DNA from: Hymenolepis diminuta
Lineage: Eukaryota; Platyhelminthes; Cestoda; Cyclophyllidea; Hymenolepididae
Reading direction: 5' to 3'
NCBI GenBank assembly: GCA_900708905.1
Contig: CAADRB010000066.1
Location: 466,709 to 530,708 of the forward strand
DNA: 64,000 nucleotides
A program made the position numbers and the translations under genes. The notes below the pieces were generated by a model. That model saw nothing but the letters and a program-made list of their open reading frames with translations, searched no databases and was not told the origin of the DNA. How positions within the stretch are numbered: the first letter of the stretch is position 1; each line of letters begins with the position of its first letter. Shown here in pieces: positions 1-14,000 of this stretch.

Positions 1-2
1 GA

Positions 3-101
3 CAGCGTAACATTGACAATAGACGAGATAACAAGCGTTCAAAGAAATATAAACGTTTAGTGAAGAGGGGTCATATCTTACCTGAACTTCCTAAAGAGTA
101 A
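3..101 (+). CDS. Possible 3' end of an unidentified plus-strand gene (partial)
   Basis: An open frame runs from the window edge to TAA at 99-101. It encodes 32 residues that are strikingly basic in the middle (NKRSKKYKRLVKRG) and end HILPELPKE. The composition resembles the charged tail of a nucleolar or RNA-binding protein, but I do not recognise the family. A 32-codon open frame can arise by chance, so the call depends on what lies to the left of the window. Confidence 0.3.
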   Translation, partial: QRNIDNRRDNKRSKKYKRLVKRGHILPELPKE

Positions 102-290
102 TTCATTTTCGTAATTTTTTACTTGTAAATATATGTCCTGTATTTTCATGCAATTTCTGTTAATATTTTCATTTATACAGCTGTTAGACATGGTGTTATT
201 GAAGGTCTTGTCTTTCTGCTGTTCTCTTGATATTCTTAACGTAACAATTAAATGTACTTTATTCGATTTAATTCCCTTTATACTTTGTAT

Positions 291-553
291 TCAGTCTCGG
301 AATTGTTGCATTAAACCCAATATAGGATTTTCCCTTCTAATATATCTACCTGATTTTGACTTTGCAAGCTTATTTTCGTTAATTTTAGTCTGGTTACTTG
401 TCTTGTACGCAAGTTTCTCTAAAGTTGGAGGATTCATTACTTGAATAGTTCGTGAAACTATTGGGTTTTTAGTTGTACCGGTTTTTACTTGTCTTGTGTA
501 TCTTCTTAACCGTGGAATTCGTTCGATCAGACGACTCAATTCTAGTTCATAAT
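291..553 (-). CDS. Weak hypothetical ORF downstream of pbx
   Basis: An open frame of about 87 codons ends at 291. Its product is basic, with RLIERIPRLRRYTRQVKTG near the start and RRENPILGLMQQFRD at the end. An AACTAG near 554 could act as a splice acceptor, so it might be a terminal exon of a separate gene. I recognise no domain. ORFs of this length are expected several times by chance in an AT-rich 64-kb window. Confidence 0.2.
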
Positions 554-1943
554 CAGAATAAATGTAAGTGCAGTTTCAAGATTTCCGATATAAAAATTTG
601 TGATTTCTTCCAGTTTTTATCAGTGGTTGGTGTTTCTCTGTGATCAATAACTTCTTAGCTTGAGGAAGTTCCTATCTTTTGGAACTTACATTTGATAATT
701 GAGCCGAATACCGTACTTTAATAAGAGTGGTTTAACCTCATTTGTAGCCTCAATCGTGAATTTCACAAATCACTAACAAGTTTTTTGATTTTAAAAGAAA
801 GCATACATCTCTAACTTTGTAAGACAATATGTTAATATCTATCATAACCACAGTACGATTTTATTACTTGTAGAATGACTTCCGGCTGTACCTAACTAAA
901 TCCTGTCAGTAGTTTTTCTCTATCTAGTAGCTTGAGAAAGGCTCCAGGTTCTCGTAGAACTTCAAACAAATTTAGGCATTCATTTTATATTAAACATTGG
1001 CAACTAATTAAGTATACTAAAAATCCTTCTTTATATTCGGATGTTTTTATTTTCGCCATCTTATCCACTGTCTTATTTTCTCGTGACTCTGTTTTGCTCC
1101 ATATGGTTTTCATTCACTTTTATTTTTTCGTTAAGCTCACCGTTAGACTATGCGTATTCATTTACGTCCTCAGTCAGCTTTTCTGATTTCTATCCATAAT
1201 TTCTACACTTAGCAGTCCCGAAGTCAGATACCCGGTTATTTCTCTGTAAAAATCATTAATAGCACCCTTACGTCAGATTTATCATTTCCAGCCAAAAATT
1301 AAAAAGATCTTGTTCTTCTATAGGAATACTCAAATCTTGCAGCAAGCAGACAAACACCTATCCATTTTAAGGCTTTTTGCTCTGAAGGCTTGACAATTTT
1401 GCCACGGTTTTATAGCTTACTTTACCCAAACGATTCCTAATCAGAGCTATACCATGTCTAACTACTTCAACCACGTCCAGTTAAGTCCATCTCTTAGTGT
1501 AATCATGCTAAACCGATAACTACTAACAAAAAATATCAAAAGTCCACATAAACTATATCATATTACAATGAGTAATGTTATTTGCAGAGGGAGCAATACA
1601 GAGAGGGTATATAGATAAAATGAGTTATGTGTATGCATGGAAGGAAAAGATATAATGCTAAAGAGGGTGGCGACGGGGATAATCCCTTTTTGATACTAAG
1701 ATACTGAAACATAAATGTACGCAGTTAAGCGATGAGATTGAACACGTTAGTAGTAATGATGAGTACAACAATGAGGGAGGTAGGGAAAATTAAGGGATAG
1801 ATAAAAGAGAGCAGGGTTAGGAAAGAACACACACATAAATGGATGAAAGCGAATCACCAGTCTCGGACTGTTACCAGGGTGGAGTTTGTTTAAATTGAAC
1901 AGGAAAAGGAGGCGGCGGTGAGAAAGGAAGCGCGTTGGAGAAT
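554..1943. other. Intergenic DNA 3' of pbx
   Basis: No supported gene. The part nearest the pbx stop (about 1600-1943) is likely its 3' UTR. A plus-strand ORF at 932-1186 has no recognisable domain and is not accepted as a gene. Confidence 0.5.
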
Positions 1944-2081
1944 TCACATTTTGCTGCGTTTGCGTTCAGGCTCATCTGATATCCAGCTGTCCCTATGATC
2001 CCCTCCTGACTGACCCTGTAATTGCTGCTGATCATCATAGTCGTACATCACCGGTGCATGTGGATAGGAGGGATTTACGTG
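1944..2081 (-). CDS. pbx: pbx coding exon 7 (C-terminal tail and stop)
   Basis: This 138-bp exon lies between the acceptor ACCTAG and an in-frame TGA (1944-1946). The preceding exon ends in phase 0, so [17 protein letters not shown] joins directly. The tail contains [10 protein letters not shown] and ends [10 protein letters not shown], a short basic cluster resembling a nuclear localisation signal. I rate the exon highly because the frame, splice site and basic C-terminus agree, but the tail itself is poorly conserved in the family. No strong polyadenylation signal is obvious close downstream. An AATAAA on the minus strand near 1117-1122 would give a long 3' UTR. Confidence 0.85.
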   Translation of the reverse strand, partial: HVNPSYPHAPVMYDYDDQQQLQGQSGGDHRDSWISDEPERKRSKM

Positions 2082-5000
2082 CTAGGTAAAAACCAGTGAT
2101 AAGTAAATGTCTAACTAAATAAGCAAACCATACGATACCAAAAAATACTCCTACTTTTATTATTTAAGTAGAACTAATTTAGTAGATATAACTTGGACAA
2201 ATGCACGTACTAGGCATCACAACAACTACATATTAAATACGGATCCTGGATACATTTATTAACTATTAATTATATTAAACAGACATTTCGTTGAGGGAAC
2301 AATTATCTTTTCATTGAAAATTTTCGAGGGAACTACCATGAATTCTGGAGTGCTTTATGGCATTAAAAAAGCAGAAGCGAAGAATTAGCGGTGCTTTTCC
2401 ATGTGCTTTATGCTTAAACCTTATTACGGAATCATTTATGAATACCAGATTTATTTGATTGCACCAACATTTTTCGGTTTCAACAGAGGAAGTGTTACCA
2501 ATATTTAACATTGGTAGGTAAAGGTTGAAGGATTCTCTAAAAAAATTTGTTGGTATTTTTGAGTAATATTAATTTAATTTGTTCTCATAAAATATTATGT
2601 TTACATTTTTGTGTTTACTTAAGTTTTCGAACGGTTCAGTTGGAGAATATTGATTAGCGATTTATTCTCGCCTCTCATGATAACTCGGATTGTGCCTGTA
2701 AAATTCAAAGAATGGCTGGTTACATGACTAGCGATGCAAACGTTCGATTCTCACGTTCTCACCATATCCGACTACTCCTTTGTACTGTCTTTTGCTAGTG
2801 TGCTACTGCTCTTACACTTTCATTGACGTTACACAACATAAATTAGTTTACCTTCAACTCTTGGATTTCTAGTTTGAAAACTGTGGTTCCGCTGTTAACT
2901 GATAGTTGCCGGTCTTAGCCCCGACAAGGTATTTTACGGCTGCTCTAACGAAATACTCGCTTTCTACCACTCCTTCAGTTGACCAGAATTAACCACTACC
3001 GTTAGCCACTCGCATCGCTGTGTGGACGCCGATTTTTTGACTTCATAGACATGCACGTTGACCACTGCGCCACCGTGCACTAGGCGGAGCAATCCTATAT
3101 ATAGCTGTACTGGCTGTTTAATTAATGATGTTTTATTTTTGCATAACGGATATGAGATCTAATTTGAAATAAGAGCAACAGGCAAAAAGGCATCCACAAC
3201 GAAAACTCTAAAAGAGAAATAAATTTAAATGTGTCATCCGGGACCCAGAGTTTGGCCACATGATATGAGTATATATATATGTACTACCCCGATAACTGGG
3301 ACATTATGGGTTTAATATCTTAAAGTATTACTAGCATGAAAAATTGGCTTCAGTTGGTTAAAATAGACATTTAAAACAGTGTTGAGGAATTGCCTTCCCA
3401 TAATCAATGGAATCCAACAAAGTGCAGATCTGGGATTTCTGCATAGTTGATGTTCCTTTATCTAAGACATTCACGGCTTGAGATATATAAAAGTGACGCC
3501 TTCATTAGATGGCGGTTTGCAAGAGCAAACACCACAAATTGGCCAAATTTGAGTTTTGGCAATTGCGCCACCACCTAACACTCCAGAGCTGTACAGTTTT
3601 AGGTTGGAATAGCTATTGCAAATAAGCTTAACTCAGTTCAAGAGGTTTTTAAAGGACTTTCTATTAATGAATAAAAGTGGCTCTAAAACAATTTAATTCA
3701 GTTTGGGGTCGTCCATGAATTTAAAGCAAACACAAAGTGGATACAAAAGAGATAAGTACTTACATCATCAGGCATTCCATGGGGGTGTGGTGGCAATCGA
3801 CCAGTTCCCTCTGACACCGCAGCGGCGGCCGTCATGGCGGCGTGCATATTCGCCTCCTCCTTGGCCTTCACTATGTTTTTTTTGTAGCGAATTCGCTTGT
3901 TGCCAAACCAGTTGGAAACCTACGGAGAAAAAGAATAAACAAACAAACAAATAGACATGCACCATCTAAATGGGGAATACCGCAGTGCTGTACGCGTTGA
4001 CCTTTAAGTGAAGTTCTGACTGTTTCAAATTGATGATTTAGCTGACACCTAAATTACCTAAGCTCTTAGCACTTGACTACACCCTATGAGACGCAGTGAC
4101 TTGAGTATGATCGGCTTTCCCTTCTCGTTAAGTTTGTCTATCCAAGCAGTTTTAATTGACACAAACTATGATGTGATTTGGTTAAAATGAGTGCTCTCTG
4201 GAGTCTTTTGTACGTAGTTCCCAGAACACTAATATCGGATAACTGGAATATTCTTACCCCCAAAAGAAATTAAAGTAACAATTTTACATTTTCAATTGTA
4301 TTATTATGTATTCACAGTTTTACGTAATTGTTAAAATAAACTAAAATGATGCGTCGTTGCTGAACATAATGTGGAGAAAACAGAAGTTTTGTTGAATAAC
4401 GTGTGTATTATTCAATAAGGGAACCTGTGACTATTTTGGAGGCAAATACGGTTATAACAAATGTAGAGCAACAATCAGTAAATTTTCTACGATGCAGAAA
4501 CCAACGGGTTCTCCCAACAGCAAGTTGATTCTTCGCAATTGTGTGAAATGTTCAACAGTCTCTCTGTAGAAGTAAAGGTACTTTCGGCTAAACTTGAGGG
4601 TTCTAAACATGTGGATTCTGTTATTACATTTATGTCCTGTTCTGCTGCCTTATTCTATTGAAGCTTCCGCATCTGTTGAAATCCCCCATTCGGCAACTGC
4701 TGAAAATGTCACTAAAATGTACCCGAGTTCGTTCATGATTCTAAATCAGGCAAATTCTTTGAATTGTGGTACAATAGACACAAATATGTGTCTATGGTGG
4801 ATCTTGCCAAATGAAATGGGAAAACAAGAATTTTTTGCTTCGTCAGGAAGCTGGGTCCCGTCCAATATGAACGTTACTCAAAATTTTTCATATCTAAGGA
4901 ATTCGACGAACTCAGTTACTCTGAAACCGTGCAGGTCAGAACTTCTCCCTCTTCAAAACTCATTTCAATTGCCTCACATTTGTGATCAACTATGATAGGG

Positions 5001-8000
5001 GCTTATATGACTTTGGAGATGTTGAGAACTTCCATTGCAATAAATTTAGTTTCGGCACCTTAACCAATAGCAGAAAGTTCAGCGAAGCTTTGGTTACCAC
5101 TAAGAATCAGTCTGCTAAAACAAATGAAAGAAAACTCCAACGTGAGGCTGCAAGAAATGGCCACAGGAGTTAAGATAGCGAATCTCACATGTGATTCCGT
5201 CCTCAGTGATTCTGACGCTATGCCCGTGGATCTGGTGCACAAAATGTCTGCATCAGTGTCACAACCCATACAATTTGTGTCACAACTAAATCCTTGTCGA
5301 ACAGAAACTTTCATCACCTTATCAACGCTGTCAGGGTTGGCATCTCCCCAACAAAGTCCTTTCAAGCAGTATCGATGGAAACGGTATATAAAGAAGGCTG
5401 TTGCTCACAAGTCTCCTCCAGTGCCCCCGAATCGTCCACCAACAACATGACCAAGACTAGTCAAGAACCAAATCAGGGAACTTTCATAAGAATCGCCGCT
5501 GTAAATCTAAAGCAAAACACCTCAGATCTAACGGCCTTTCGGCTACCTTCTGTATCAACACCAAGGAAAATCGTAAATATGTGAATCTACAGATCAATGG
5601 GAATAATGCTCAGATATAACCATAATCCCAAGGAAGTTGTGCAAATCATTAATTTGACCAAAACTAGGACCAATCTCCCTATCTGCAATCAGTGCCTGCG
5701 GCAGGTCTGTCAAACTAACAGAAAAACTAAGCTATAGCGTGACCTACCGGGACATAAGTATCCCAACAACATTCCAACTGTCTGTTTAGTCTCAACTGGC
5801 TAGGTCAAGTTGGTCTTTTGGATCTGCAATCTGCAACAGTGTGCGTTCTGCTATATTCACCACCACAGCAAAGATGATGGTCCAGCGTTTTCCTGGGGTA
5901 TTTCAGAAGGTCTTGGTCTATGTTATCACACTAAGACGACATTAAAACCGATCTCGAATGCTCAGCCAGTTTTCCGTCCTAAGTGGCCAATTCCACTAGC
6001 GGCCTTGCCTGTAGTGGATGAAGAACTTAAAAGTCTGGAACAAAGAGACGTTCTAAAGACTGTTTTTTTAATACTCAAAATGAGCCGCTTGTATTGTTGT
6101 TATTCAGAAAACAAACAGAACTATTCGGCTGTGCGTTGACTATCCTACTGATCCGAATACCGCATTAGAACCTCATTGTTACCCGCTGCCAGTTTGAGAT
6201 GCTTCTCGATACTGAGTGGTGGTAAACGTTTTGCAAAGTTTGATTTGACAGAGACTTACTTGCAAATCGAAGTTCTATCAGGGTCTCGATAGCTACTGAC
6301 TATCAATACACATCGTGGTCTATACCAACATACCGGACTTCCATTCGGTGTTAAGACAACACCGCTTTTTTAACGAATAATAGATACCTCTCCGGTACTG
6401 CTGCATACCTAGACGACACAACTGTCGTAGGCCGCTCACAGTAGGAACTTCAAGAAATGTCACCACACTTCAAAGCATGTCTCCTTCAAGACATTTAGGA
6501 GTATAGATTTCGTCTTCGAGCTGAGAAATGTACATTCCTTGTCGCTTCTATTAAGCACCTAGGATGTATCATTGATAGAAATGACCGTTGTCGAATCCAG
6601 AAAAGCTTTGGGCAATTACAGAAATGTCACGGCCTACGGACCTTACTACATTACGTTCCATCCTGCGTCTCATCAGCTACGACAGGACATTTCTACCAAG
6701 ACTGCAAAATATTCGAGCTGAGTTGCTGAGAAGAAAATACTAGATGGAACTGGGCTCCCAAATATGAGAAAGCTTTCACAAGTCTGGAGGTCATGCTCAC
6801 TTCTGATATGCTGCTTCCTCATAAAAACCCGAATCTACCAATGAGTGACTGTGGATGCTTCGAACTAAATCATTGAATCGGTTATCTCTCATGTCTTCTC
6901 TGATGGTTCGGAAAAAGCCGTCGGCCATATTTCTCGAAATCTTACAACTGAGAAGAACTACAGGCAGATTGAAGAGGGCGTCTGGCCACCCTTTTCACTC
7001 TGAAAAAGTTCTGTGAATTCCTCTACAGTCGTCACTTTACACGGCTAACGGATCATAAACCCCTTCTATCTTTGGAACCAAAAAGGGTATTCCAGTTTAA
7101 ACTGCAAGCCGACTTCAGCGTTGGTCGACCATCCTTCTTGGCTATGATTTCGATATAGAAAATTTGAACATAACAGAGTTCGGACAATCTTATTGTCTTT
7201 CTCGTCTCATCTACAACCAGTAATGTTCCGATGAAAAAACCGTCAATGCTAGTCTGATTATGGAAGACAATACACAATGGCTGTTATTAGATGCAGTACA
7301 CAAACTTTCAATAATTGCCAGTAACACACAAAGTGAAAAGCTAAAAATTCAGTGCTGAAGAAGGCCTTGAAATACGTTCGCACAAGATGACCAAAATCAA
7401 ACCAAAAGGACGATTTCCTACAACTTCATAGAGGGCGTGATAATATGTCTGTGGTCAATTTATGCTTAATGTTTGCATACTGTCGTCATTCCTTGACCAC
7501 TCAAAAAGCTGTATTATAACAATTCCATAGCAGTCATCTGGGTGTTAGCCATATTAAACCTACTGCAGGGACGTTTGGATACCGGCCTGAAATGAAAGCG
7601 GTTTTCCAGAAGTGTTCCAAATGTAAGCAAACGATCAAGCTTCCCTAAAACTGCAGCTCTATAGTCGCGCATACACTTGAACTTTGCTGGACCTGTCAAT
7701 GGTCGCTCATATCTTGTCGTGATAGATTCACGAATTTGTAGCATTAAAACCTACCACAACCACCATGTTGATCGAGAGTCTTCGCCATATACTGTCAACT
7801 CACAGACTGCAAGATATCGTTGCAACCGTTAACGTTACCCAGTTCTATTCGGCCCTTTTTAAAGACTTTTGCCGGAGTCACAATATCACCCCGTCTACTC
7901 TCAACCGTATCATCCTCAATCAAATGATCAGGCAGAGTCATTCGCTGACACCCTGAAGCGGACAATTCGAAAATTACTTGGGGAGAAAACAAGAGAAGAA

Positions 8001-11000
8001 ATTCTCGACGCGTTCCTTTTAATGTATCGAACGACGCCGCATCTAGCGCAAAATGGCCGCAGCTTTGCTGAAATTCTTATGGGGCGTAAACCGAGGACGA
8101 TCCACAATGCTCTACTTCCTTCCCTAGTTCATTTTCATATGCCAAGAAGACTTGTAACTGACAATGTAGTTTATGTGCAAGATTATCACCCGAATGGCAC
8201 ATGGGCGGAAGGTATCACCATAACTCGGCGAAGTAGCGTACTATAATGAAATGGATGCTGATGGCTAAACTTGAGTGCGTCATCGAAACCATCTGTCTCC
8301 GGTACGCAGCAAAATCATTGAAACTGGAAACGGGTCCTTTGGATATCATCTTGGATGTTTTTGGCCTCTAACACTTTAAAATAATGGAAACTCCGGAAAT
8401 TCAGCCTAGCAACCAACAAAACCGGAATATTCCAGGTGAATCCAACATTCAAGAGTTATGATGAACAACTTTAGCCGGGAGATGTTAGATAAAACAGAAT
8501 ATTTTTATCCGAAAAAGAAATTAAAGTAACAATTTTACATAATTGTTAAGATACACTAGAATTGTGAGTCGTTGGTGGACAAAATGTGGGGAAAACAGAA
8601 GCTTTGTTTAATAACGTGTGTGTTAGTCAATAAGGAGACCTGTGACTATTTTGGAGGCTAATAAGGCAATTACAGCTAAAATGTCAAAAAAAATACTCTT
8701 TGTCTATGCGGATTGAAAGATATACCGAGATAGTATGATCAGGGAAACTAGACTTTAGGGCTTTAACTTTAGAATATTAAATCATAATGCAACAGAGTGT
8801 AAATATTGAGTATACACCTGATGAAAGGTTTCTTTGACGGTTCGCCTTTCATTCATTATCTTTAACCTGCCCTCCAATCTCATGGTTGGATGTTTCCCCA
8901 TGACTGGAAAGTGCATTTTTAATTATGGCAAAGGACAATAATAATTTAACATTACCAGCCTACTGGGAAATGACGTGAAGTATTGTTACTATCGTACATT
9001 TTTGACTCTCGCTGCTATATGATTTGAATGACTTGACATTAATAAAAAAGAATCATTGAATCGTATTTACAATGAACTTCAGATATCAAACAGACAGAGA
9101 GGAAATGACAGTTCTTAATTACACAACTCTATTATTTAGTTTAGCATAAATTGAAATGCAGTTAGTAAATCACTCTGTTGCACAAATGTGGCGCTTTGTG
9201 ATTGGCTATTAAGTACCGCGAGAGCTCGTTGTTGTAATTTGAATAATTGCCTTCAACGTTTCAGTTTCCAACAACACAACTACGCGGCTAGTTTTCTTAC
9301 TTAGCAATAATATTAAACTTAGTAAGCTAATGAAGACTCTGACATTTTGGCCTGGAGTCATCAAAAGCCTACCAAGTTCTTACCCTACGAGGGCAGTCTA
9401 ATTAAAAGTGGTTATGCTGTTATGAAACATTAAGTTCGCACTGCAAATGTTTAAACTATCTTTATCAACTAATTAATATGAGCGATTGCTCTGTCTTTAT
9501 TAATGTTCGATTAATAATTTGTCTAATCACTGCAATAAATGGACGGGAATCCTACAATGAAAAACTCTGAGATGTTTTTCTCTGCACAAGACACTCTTTT
9601 GAAGAATATTTCTTTTACCTACGTTAATTCTACCTTCAAGAATTTTCGCCAGAAACACAGTATGCCCACAAACCTCAATCTGAAATACATAACGAGTTTT
9701 GCTGGGCTTTAAGACAAAAAATAAAGGTTAGTTGCTATTAGTGTTTTATTTTCACAAAGGATTCGTAATATACTTTTTTGCCGAACTTTACCTGAATGAC
9801 ATGGTTTACAAGGAACTGTGCTTATGGATGCACTTATAAATGGAATATTAGTTCCCCGCGTAGTCACTGGAAAGAGCTTCAGTGAATCGAACCTGCTTCA
9901 CTTCTACAGAAAGCTATTTTAAATCTGCGTTAAGTTATATGTTCACAAGAATTATCTGCTAGAAACATACCGGAGCAAGCACCATGGTGAACGAGTTTTC
10001 ACACTCTCCATTATTGCTATATATAATCCAACAAGAGAACATTAAAATGGTATCATCAAAAGAAACCTAGATCATTCCAAACCACGAATTAAACAAAACA
10101 CATCTCCTTGGCTCATCCATCGAAGTGTAACGTACCTGGGAGACTGTAATACCACATTTCTTTGCGAGTTCTTCCTTAGCCTCTTCTGATGGATAAGGGT
10201 TGGCAAGATGCGAATAGAAGTATTCATTGAGAACCTCGGTTGCTTCTTTACTGAAGTTGCGACGTTTGCGTCTAAAAGGGAAAGAAGACAATCATAATTT
10301 CCAGCAAAATACTTAAGCTCCTAGCACATCCTAGGCTGATATTAAGGATATTTACTAAGGATTCAACCCCAAATTATTGCTATCATTATAAGACTGAAGA
10401 TTCTCGAACAGAAGTTAAGCACGCTCGATAGATTCAATTTGCAGCAATTGCCCAAAAGAACGACTTAGTCCTCTGTTAGGTACATTATGAGGAACCCACT
10501 CATCCAAATTTTTTCTTGCTGTCATTAGGTATTTATATTTTTTAAATATGACCCATAGAATCCAAAAATAATACAAACCAAAAACTCCGAGTCCTCCAAT
10601 TTTCCACTCGAAAATCTTCAAATGAATGTTACAAAGGTTATCTCGGACTTAAAAAGATCAAGAAACAAAGGGGAATATTAGTGAAGTACAAGGCCTTAAT
10701 TTGCAGGAGTAAAATAGCCGGGTACCATTAACCTGTAAATTTTCCCATTGTCGCCAGCTTTAAATCTGACTGATTAGAAAAGCAGAAATCAAACGATAAC
10801 AAGAGCAAATTCGAATGGACTGAAATCAAGAAGGAAGAAGTTGGTTTGTAGGACAAACTAATAAGAGGATAATAATTGACAAATTAATAAAAGAAATTTA
10901 AGGATAATAACTTTTAATGATGTAACCCTTTAGGTTATGCTAAAATCTAGGTAGAAATGACATGACCAGAAATGAAACAGCAGTCATATCATGCCAACAA

Positions 11001-14000
11001 GTAGAAATACTAAGAATTTAGCATCCCCCACCTCTTATCTTCTTTCCACTACTACTCAGATAATAACAATTAATGATGCATGACCGGCCACATATGGTGC
11101 TTTGTCTGTCTCATTCCCGTTTCCTCATTAAAACTTAGTTTAACTGGCCTGGAAATTGGAAAGAAAGCCAAGTTGGAGAGAGACACGGATACCTCCGCGA
11201 CAAAATTGGGAAAAAAATAGAAAGCAAATAAGCTGGGTTAGTTTGGTTAAGTTTAGTCAAAATGGAGAGAAACTGACGTTTGATCTGCGAATGGTTGAAA
11301 CGGGGTCAGAATAACCCATACCACCGTTATTGGCGAATACACAAGAAAAAAACACTTTCATAATAACAACTGTAACGTGAATTTTTCGTAAAAAAATGCA
11401 CATTTCTGACTAGCTTCGCAGTGCGCTGGTTTACTGCAACAAAAATTGAGACGTATTTAACGACTGCACACGTATATTGCATTTCATAAACTGATTTCAT
11501 CACTCTTCGATTCGTAATTTAAAATCGATATAAGTAGACATTGTAGGTGGGAAGCATATTTAATTTGTATCGGAGCGAATGAAAGTCTAATTAAAGGAAG
11601 TATACTGGTTTAGGACGGGTGAGGTGCATTAAAACCCTGCGAACAGTTAGCATTTTTCGTTGTTTTTCCATTACTGGGTAAATCTAATTCTCAACCAATA
11701 GTAGATACAATGGTATTGTCCCTCTAGATTGCAATCAGGTTTTACAAGAGAGGTCTTCGCTATATAATAATGCAACCCTTATCGCAGTGAATTTGATAGA
11801 TACGAATAGATAATTCGACTACACTCCCCCAGGTACGACAAAAAAATTGGTTCTAACGTATCATCGTAAGCAAGGGTGCTCGAGAAAAATGATACTAAAC
11901 TTAACGCCTAAACTACACAGTTCTTGGTTGACGAACCCGACAGTCAGAAACATTTTAGAGATTGCACATTCTGATGCCTTGAGACTGGGTCGATCTTAAT
12001 ATTCCCTTACAGCAAACTCGTTGATTATCACAAAAGGTTGATCTGCAACTCCTCAGTAAGCAGAAAACAAGAAGGAAAATATAATTTCTAATTACCACTC
12101 AAGTTATTTACGCAAACTACGCTAAACTGTCGACTAGGATGACAAGCGAGACACACAGAAATAGCTTCAAGAGATAAAGTACAATCTCTTCAACTGTTTT
12201 GCCCAGGAAAAGGAAAACAATTGAGAGAAATATAGTGACTAGTGAATTGGGTGAGGAAATTTAAGAGAAAGGGATAAACGGAATCGATTCTGATCATAAT
12301 TTGTATGTGAATGGACCAAGACAAACTTTTCGCATTATCAAGAGTCCCAGTGATCATACTTTATCCTCTACTTTTCAAGCTCGGTTTAGGAACATAAGGG
12401 AATTATTCCAATGGCATTCAGAAAATCTAACCTTTTCTACTTAACACGCCAACAGACAGTCTAAGTTTCTAAACATCCTCGTAAATGATATAATCACACT
12501 ATGATACAGGTATACTAATTCTGAACATTTTGTGACTCGATTGAAATCAAGCCTGAAGTCAGAGTTGACAGACCACTACTACCCTACTCCAACATTTAAG
12601 TCCGGATATACAGTAAATATCTGGCATTCAGAAATCTTAACAGCTTTTCCACACAAAAAATCGACTTGAATGGAGAAAAACTACGACGAACTACCAGTAT
12701 TACTCCCCACATCTCAGAAAAATACAATATTCTCAACTCTTCCTCACAAGCAAAAATGTCACTGTGATTTCAAGCGATGTTTGGGAGAAAAATGAAAACT
12801 AAAGGAAATGCGAAAAGAATAAAATAGGTACGCATTTAACTAAACCCATCACAAGTTATGACCACATTGCTCAGATAAAATTCAAGCTTACCAGCTTCAT
12901 AAAAATTTTATTCGATTCCTTAAGAGCCCCTGATATGTTAGAGTTCAGGCATTTCATAGACTTGACTAAAGTATTTTTGCATTCCCAAATTTTTCGTGGC
13001 TTCTAGAGAAGCCATAGGCAAAATATGAATAGGTGTCAATAATTATTAGAACTGTCATAACCTACTTTTCCGACCACTGAAAAGCACAACCGCCACCAAT
13101 TTCGTCCAACCTGAAAAATATTACGAAAATGGGAAGAGGAGACGGAGGTACATTTAAAATACTTTACTTTACTTTCGGTTCGGGCATGCTTAATTCAAGG
13201 AATTATATAATTTACACTTGAAAAATTCCTCTTCCTTTAGTTATCTAAACAGAGTCCGATTCGGCCCTTTCTCTTTCACTATCCTGTAAATACAGTTAAA
13301 TGGAATGACTGAAGTGATTTAACATTACTAGAGAATACTACATTTGCTTCCTTAAATATGTTCAAAATAAGCCAATGAGATCTCTGAATATACCAGGAGA
13401 CTCATAATATACGTTGGTGATTGCATTCTCTGTCGACATACATCACCCCGTGGTCCAACTGCATAAATGATAAGAACCACAAGTTTCTTCGGCCTAATAA
13501 ACAAATATCGGGATTCGCTTAAAGGCCATTTGAAAATTAACATAGCCATGACTCAATCACAATTCGAGCCTTGTGTCTTGAGTTCTCCGCCATGACTGGC
13601 AGTAACACTGCTGGAGTCACAATGTGTTAGAGTTCATACATTCCAAATTCTCGAGAACACTGTCAATCATGTCACATCTTCCTTAAGAAAAACAACACTC
13701 GACAAAACGACCTGAATAAAGGAACAAGGAATTACGTTACCTGCACAAACGTTTCTCGTCATTACTGTAAAAAGATTCAGTCTCCTCCAATTATTAAAAA
13801 GAAAAACAAACTGAAAACTAAGTCATACTGGCAAATGGGTAAAAACGAGAGAAAATTTAGGAGAAATAGGAAGAACCAAGCGGGATGAACGAGTATAAGT
13901 AATAGTTATCTACACTAACTGTCAAGTGAGATGCAAAAATAGCTCCTGTCCACGTTCTCACTTAAACAGAAAACTCAACTACTCAACTTTCAACAATTAA

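Larger units (their letters stand above)
4231..8675 (+). mobile_element. Degenerate Ty3/gypsy LTR retrotransposon (CsRn1-like)
   Basis: A plus-strand element of about 4.4 kb lies in pbx intron 5, antisense to the gene. Two related terminal direct repeats (about 4231-4460 and 8483-8675) flank gag and pol remnants in the order gag, protease, reverse transcriptase, RNase H, integrase. That order is typical of Ty3/gypsy elements. The resemblance to the CsRn1 group of flatworms is judged from gag and integrase wording and is inference. Many frameshifts and stops make it non-autonomous, and the LTRs have diverged clearly, which implies an old insertion. I could not identify a target-site duplication or primer-binding site with confidence. 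Confidence 0.85.

Noticed and set aside
5060..5365. 101-codon minus-strand ORF in the gypsy element
   Set aside because: Shadow of the plus-strand gag region.
10067..10135. Read-through of pbx exon 5 encodes NSWFG, resembling the helix 3 motif SNWFG
   Set aside because: The real helix 3 is in exon 6 with perfect splice sites. The intronic copy is followed by a stop within four codons and is best taken as coincidence.
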